From Anthostomella pinea (Eukaryota > Ascomycota > Sordariomycetes > Xylariales > Xylariaceae): 64,000 bases of DNA. The translations under genes and the position numbers were made by a program. The notes beneath the pieces were generated by a model, which was given only the letters and a program-made list of their open reading frames with translations, was not told the origin of the DNA and did no database searches. Location of the stretch: contig CAUWAG010000012.1 in assembly GCA_963556695.1 (NCBI GenBank), forward strand, positions 3,348,001 to 3,412,000, written 5' to 3'. Position 1 is the stretch's first letter. Every line of letters begins with the position of its first letter. Positions 59,901 to 64,000 of the stretch are shown in pieces.

Positions 59901-61857
59901 TAAGGCCATTCACCTGCACCAGATGCGAGACGACGACGGCCTGAGCTTCGAGGAGATGGCCGGAATGCCCCTGGTCTTCGCGACAGCCGTCTACGGCCTG
60001 CTCTACCTCGGCCGCCTGAAGAAGGGCGAGAAGGTGCTGATCCACTCGGCCACCGGCGGAGTCGGTCTCGCAGCCGTCCAGATCGCCAAGATGGTCGGCG
60101 CCGAGATCTTCGCTACCGTAGGCACACCAGCCAAGCGGGAGTTCCTGAAGCGCGAGTACGGTCTCGAGGACTCCCACATCTTCAACTCGCGCGACACGTC
60201 GTTCGCGGCGGGCATCATGGCTGCTACGAACGGCCGCGGTGTCGATGTCGCCCTCAACTCCCTGGTCCGTGAGCTACTTGCGGCGTCGTGGAGCGTCATG
60301 GCCAACAACGGGCGACATATCGAGATTGGTCGCACTGATATCATGGAGTTCGGTATTCTCGATCTGAATGTCTTCAAGCGGAACACGACCTTCAGTGCCT
60401 TTGACTTTGGTGTCGTTGCTGATGACCACCCAGGTAAGTTAGGCCCAAGTTTTCGCAAGCATTAGCGCTGACCTCGTTCCAGAAATCGTTGCAAGTGTCA
60501 TGAAGGACGTGATGAAGTACCTTCGCGAGGGCAAGATCCGCCCTTTACAGCCGATGGCACTCTTCCCGGCGACCCAGGTTTCAGCCGCCTTCGCCGAGTT
60601 TGCCAACCCGCAGAGAATCGGCAAGGTCGTCGTGTCGTTCGCTCCCGAGTCCAGCACCTCCTCCTCGTCCATCGCCGTGCGACGGGAGCACAAGGACGCC
60701 GTCAAGTTCAAGCCCGATGGAACATACGTGCTCATCGGCTGCCTGGGCGGCCTCGGTCGATGTCTCGCCCGCTTCATGGTTGACAGAGGCGCGAGGAATC
60801 TCACTTTCCTCGGTCGCGGTGGCGCGGACAAGAAGGAGGCCGCGGCCATGGTCGACAGCCTGCGCGCGCGTGGGTGCGCAGTCCACGTAGTGCGCGGTGA
60901 CGTCTCGAACAAGGAAGACGTCGCCAGAGCTGTCGCGGCTGCCGGTGTTCCGGTCTACGGAATGGTGCAAGGTGCCATGGCTCTCGAGGTAAGCCTCGTT
61001 CCCAACCCCCGTTTCCCCTTCGCCTTACTGACACAGCAAAGGACAAACTCTTCAGTAAGCTCGACCTCCCAGGGTGGCAATACCCCATCGACCCCAAGGT
61101 CCGAGGCACGTGGAACCTGCACGAGTGCCTCGCCGGCCAGCCGCTCGACTTCTTCGTCATGCTCAGCTCCATATCCGCCATGACGGGCGCGCCAACGCAG
61201 AGCAACTACTGCGCCGGCAACACCTTCCTGGATTTCTTCGCCCGCTACCGCGACGGTCTCGGCCTGCCCGCCACGACGGTGGGCCTGAGCATGGTCCTCG
61301 AGGTCGGCTTCGTGTCGCAGAACCTGGCTATCGAGCAGGGCATCTCCCGCTCCGGCATCCACGGCATCCCGGAGCGCGACTTCCTGCTGCTCATGGAGCA
61401 GGCCATGAAGCCCGGGCGCGTGGGCGACTGGCGCCTCGACCCCGGCGCGAAGAACTTCCTGGTCAGCGGTCTCGAACCGTCCAGACTCGCCGCGGACCTC
61501 GACGTCCACGGCTTCCGGTTCTGGCTCGAGCCTCGCGTTGGGCCGCTGTTGACGGCCATCAAGCGCAAGAGCGAAGGGTCGGGCCGTAGCGGTGCGGGCG
61601 GTGCCAAGGCGGTTCTGGACCTTGACGATATCGTGGAGGCGACAGTGGACAAGTTTGCCAAGACGTTCATGATCCCCAGCGACGACGTCGACCCGTCGAA
61701 GCCGCTGGTGGCGTACGGGATGGACAGCATGATTGGCACGGCGTTGCGCAATTGGGGTTTCTCGACTTTCGGCGTCGATGTTCCGGTGTCTGATTTCATG
61801 GGTCCCGTTCTCACTGCTCAATCCCTGGCGGAGAAGATCTTTGCTGGTCGCTCTTGA
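53991..61857 (+). CDS. Highly reducing polyketide synthase (KS-AT-DH-CMeT*-ER-KR-ACP)
   Basis: Iterative type I PKS of 2514 residues. Seven exons: 53991-54120, 54175-54643, 54694-54857, 54912-55397, 55460-60433, 60483-60988 and 61042-61857, with introns of 49-62 nt. KS (about 35-460): C207 in DTACSSS, H343 in CHGTGTP, H382 in NVGHAEA. AT (about 585-890): FTGQGAQ, S677 in GHSSG, and AYHSHHM, typical of malonyl-specific domains. DH (from about 985): H1011 in [10 protein letters not shown] (Gly shifted by one) and D1191 in MDTCLQ. The next ~450 residues occupy the C-methyltransferase position, but the SAM-binding glycine motif is replaced by [10 protein letters not shown] (about 1434-1443), so methylation is unlikely. 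ER (about 1800-2125): HSATGGVG at 1945-1952. KR: GCLGGLG near 2160, LSSIS (2284-2288), Y2299-x3-N2303. ACP: S2472 in GMDSM. No terminal thioesterase. It makes a reduced aliphatic chain; the product is unknown. Confidence 0.96.
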
Positions 61858-62648
61858 GCGCAGAATGTATTGTATTATAGAAGATTGTATCAGGGTTTGC
61901 CGCCATGGTTTTTGTTGTTCTCGGAGTTTGCTGGTTAGGTCACTTTATTATAGAGATACATTACATTTCATTTACCTTACCACTTTGATCTCGAAAAGGG
62001 ACCCAAGATGGTGAATACGCATGGTTTGATCCTTCGACAACAAGCAGGCCGAACATGTTACAAGTTGTGCTGTATTTTCCATGTTGAGGGAGAGAGCAGC
62101 CCTAATGTGGGGGAACACGTGATCACGTGACCAGTCAACCATACTCTGCTCCCCCACGTTTGCCTCCTGCGTCTCTGTCCACTTCCCGTCGAAGACGACT
62201 GTCAGCAATCAGGCATGTGCATCGATCCACAACTCGATCGTGCTTCGTGCTGGCTGTCATGCTTCTCACTAGACCACGACTGCACCACGACTACCACTCG
62301 ATGGCTGTATCAAGGAAGGGCACGAGTATTGATACACTGAACCCTCATATGTCTCGTACACCACCCGTCCAGCATACAACGGCATACTCATCGAATTGGA
62401 ATAAGCACATTGGAATAGGCACACTGGAATAAGCACGCTGGAATCAGCATTGAGGGTGACGTGTCGAACCAGAGCTACTTATTCCTGTATGCTTATTCCG
62501 GTGACTCTTTGAAAATATCCCATGGGAAATGTGGGAATCCTATCAACATGAGCGTACGGAGACTTATGAGGGCTAGGTGTACATCCCAATCACTTAATCA
62601 CTCGGTTTTGGAGGCCACGGATTGTGCTCAAGATGGCCTCGACACGGA
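61858..62648. other. Convergent intergenic region with a minisatellite
   Basis: 3' region between the PKS and the CocE/EthD gene. No supported gene; contains a near-palindromic ACGTGATCACGTG (62115-62127) and the 14-bp repeat below. Confidence 0.6.
62398..62453 (+). repeat. 14-bp minisatellite, four copies
   Basis: GGAATAAGCACATT, GGAATAGGCACACT, GGAATAAGCACGCT and GGAATCAGCATTGA in direct succession. Confidence 0.9.
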
Positions 62649-64000
62649 TCAAAAATCGATGTCCTTCTGAACAACCACGTTCTCCTTGCCAGCAAGGACA
62701 ATAGTCCTCCCCCCGTCGAATGAGCTCGGCAGGGTGAGGATGGCTTTCTTGATGGCTTCATCACTGCAGAATGCAGCCGCAGCGCTCAAGGATGGGAACC
62801 AGTACTGTTCCATCCCAATGACACTGTTCCAATCGGCATTCTCGAACGGCGTGCCGGCAAAGAAGGCCTTCGGGTCGTCAGGTGTAACCGTACGATTCAG
62901 CACATACCGCAGGAGGCTTGTGCCCGCGCCCATCTTCTCAATCGCAGCAGTCCTTGCCTGCAGATCGCTGACATAACTATCCCCTCCAGCGTACGAGGAA
63001 GACTTCGCTGGAAACACCACCGGAAGAGCTCCATTTTCGCGTTTCTCGAACGAAACCGGATCGAATAAGATGTTGGAGAATGGTTGGCTTAGAATGCCAA
63101 TGGTGTCTTCTTCGTCGACACAGACATGCGACCGTGCGGTAGCCTTGTACTGTGGATGTTGGAACGAGCCCCAGAGCGCTTCCAGGGAAGTCCAGCCGAG
63201 CATCGTGCAGCAGTCCCAGCTTGAACCCGCCTCCACTTGGGCCGCTTCCGTCTCCGAACGGGGACATGCCACTAGCTGGGTATAGTTGCGCAGAGTCGGA
63301 ACCGCCGCCGCGACCCCTTTTGCCATCCCGGCATGCACGCCCGTGTACTCCTGGATGAACTTCTCGTCCGACCAGCCCTTCACCCTCCTGGCCAACATCG
63401 ACATCTTGATTGGCTTCCTGTGCTCCAGATATGAGTTCGGGACGGGAGGGATCACTGGTAAGAGGAGGTGGCTATCATATTGGCCACCAAAGTGGATCAC
63501 ATGTGTGCCCTGGTTGACTGTGTTCGGGTGGCGTGGGATGGGTGCCATCTTGGGGTAAGAATTTTCCCGATAGTCGTGGCCGGAGATCACCAGCTGGAGG
63601 CGCTCACCCCGACGGAGACGGCAAGAAGTCGGCTGAATCTCGATCTCGACGGGCACAATCTCGCCGGGCTGGGCGGAGGTAGGTCACGTTGGTTTTTGTG
63701 GTACGGTTGCCAGGGTGTCGACTTCCCTTCGTCCAGCTCTCGGCGCGAAACGCGCAGCCAGCCGGATGCTATTGGACCTGTGTCGACAATGGTGATCCAT
63801 GGGAAGAAGACCTCTTTGCCTTCGACGTCTGTTTTTCGCAAGGTAATGAACATATCCATATCGTCGGCTCCCTTTGCTTCTACCCAAAGCTTCAACTTAG
63901 TATGTCCCGCGAACTCGAGAGGCTTGAAGCATGGCAGGTCTAGGAACAGCTCCTCGTGCCTAGCGTCGTACGAGAGCTGAGTCGGAGTCGGAGTCGGAAT
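62649..64000 (-). pseudogene. CocE/NonD-type hydrolase joined to an EthD-like domain; partial, apparent frameshift
   Basis: The gene enters from the right edge, so its N-terminus (including any catalytic Ser) is not in the window. 64000-63690 reads LFLDLPCFKPLEFAG, LKLWVEAKGADDMDMFITL and LDEGKSTPWQPYH, the C-terminal jelly-roll domain of the S15/CocE family. The expected continuation GEIVPVEIEIQPTSC and LQLVISGHDYRENSYPK is present but in another frame, implying a 1-2 nt indel near 63675-63685. In the same frame, where CocE proteins usually end (FGGQYDSHLLLPVIP), the frame runs on without a stop. It enters KMSMLARRVKGWSDEKFIQE and YTGVHAGMAKG, an EthD-like ferredoxin-fold domain, with a second similar half near the C-terminus ending at 62649. 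If the indel is real the gene is broken; otherwise it is an unusual fusion. A link to the polyketide pathway is possible but unproven. Confidence 0.65.

Noticed and set aside
60955..61821. A 288-codon minus-strand open frame
   Set aside because: Antisense shadow of the PKS KR-ACP region.
1..64000. CRISPR arrays, bacterial operons, riboswitches
   Set aside because: Intron structure and families are clearly fungal; no regularly spaced direct repeats with unique spacers were seen.

Overview
This window comes from a filamentous ascomycete (Pezizomycotina, most likely a Sordariomycete, though that rank is a guess). The genes have short introns of 49-151 nt with GTRNGT donors and CTRAC-type branch points. 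The families are typical of moulds: fungal Zn2Cys6 and C2H2 regulators, GH125, DUF2434, DUF6604, a highly reducing polyketide synthase (HR-PKS), Fot1/pogo and Tad-type LINE elements. AT-rich blocks and C-to-T nonsense changes look like repeat-induced point mutation (RIP).

Layout. From 1 to about 5.1 kb is a transposon graveyard: a broken LINE reverse transcriptase, an almost intact Fot1/pogo DNA transposon with ~90-bp terminal inverted repeats and TA target duplication, and a decayed helicase-like gene. From 5.1 to 11.2 kb I can support no confident gene. A C2H2 zinc-finger regulator (11.3-13.3 kb, minus) has about 6 kb of gene-poor DNA upstream of it, reaching to a complete nitrilase (19.2-20.3 kb, plus). 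From 21 to 24.4 kb lie two decayed genes, a DUF6604 protein and a sugar transporter. Intact genes follow: a secreted GH125 mannosidase (24.9-26.6 kb), a DUF2434 membrane protein (27.7-29.6 kb) and an amidoligase-family protein (31.5-33.2 kb, minus). From 33.2 to 40.4 kb is gene-poor and contains an AT-rich block.

The main system is a polyketide biosynthetic gene cluster from about 40.5 to 61.9 kb, possibly extending past the right edge. It holds a CTF1-like Zn2Cys6 regulator (10 exons, one GC-AG intron), a DHA1-type MFS exporter, an Ayr1-like SDR, a 2-oxoglutarate/Fe(II) oxygenase, a second SDR, a LovG-like FSH1 hydrolase and a 2514-residue HR-PKS. The PKS order is KS-AT-DH-(dead CMeT)-ER-KR-ACP with no terminal thioesterase. 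After the regulator, the genes form three successive head-to-head pairs (MFS/SDR1, oxygenase/SDR2, FSH1/PKS), each around one shared 460-840 bp promoter. The inferred pathway is: the PKS builds a reduced, non-C-methylated chain; the FSH1 hydrolase releases it; the SDRs and the oxygenase tailor it; the MFS protein exports it. No cytochrome P450 is present, so the Fe(II) oxygenase is the only visible oxidative tailoring enzyme. At the right edge a CocE/NonD-type hydrolase appears to be joined to an EthD-like domain and carries an apparent frameshift.

Exon coordinates were worked out by hand from splice signals and reading frame. For each multi-exon gene the exon lengths sum to a whole number of codons. 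Family names rest on remembered motifs, not on searches.
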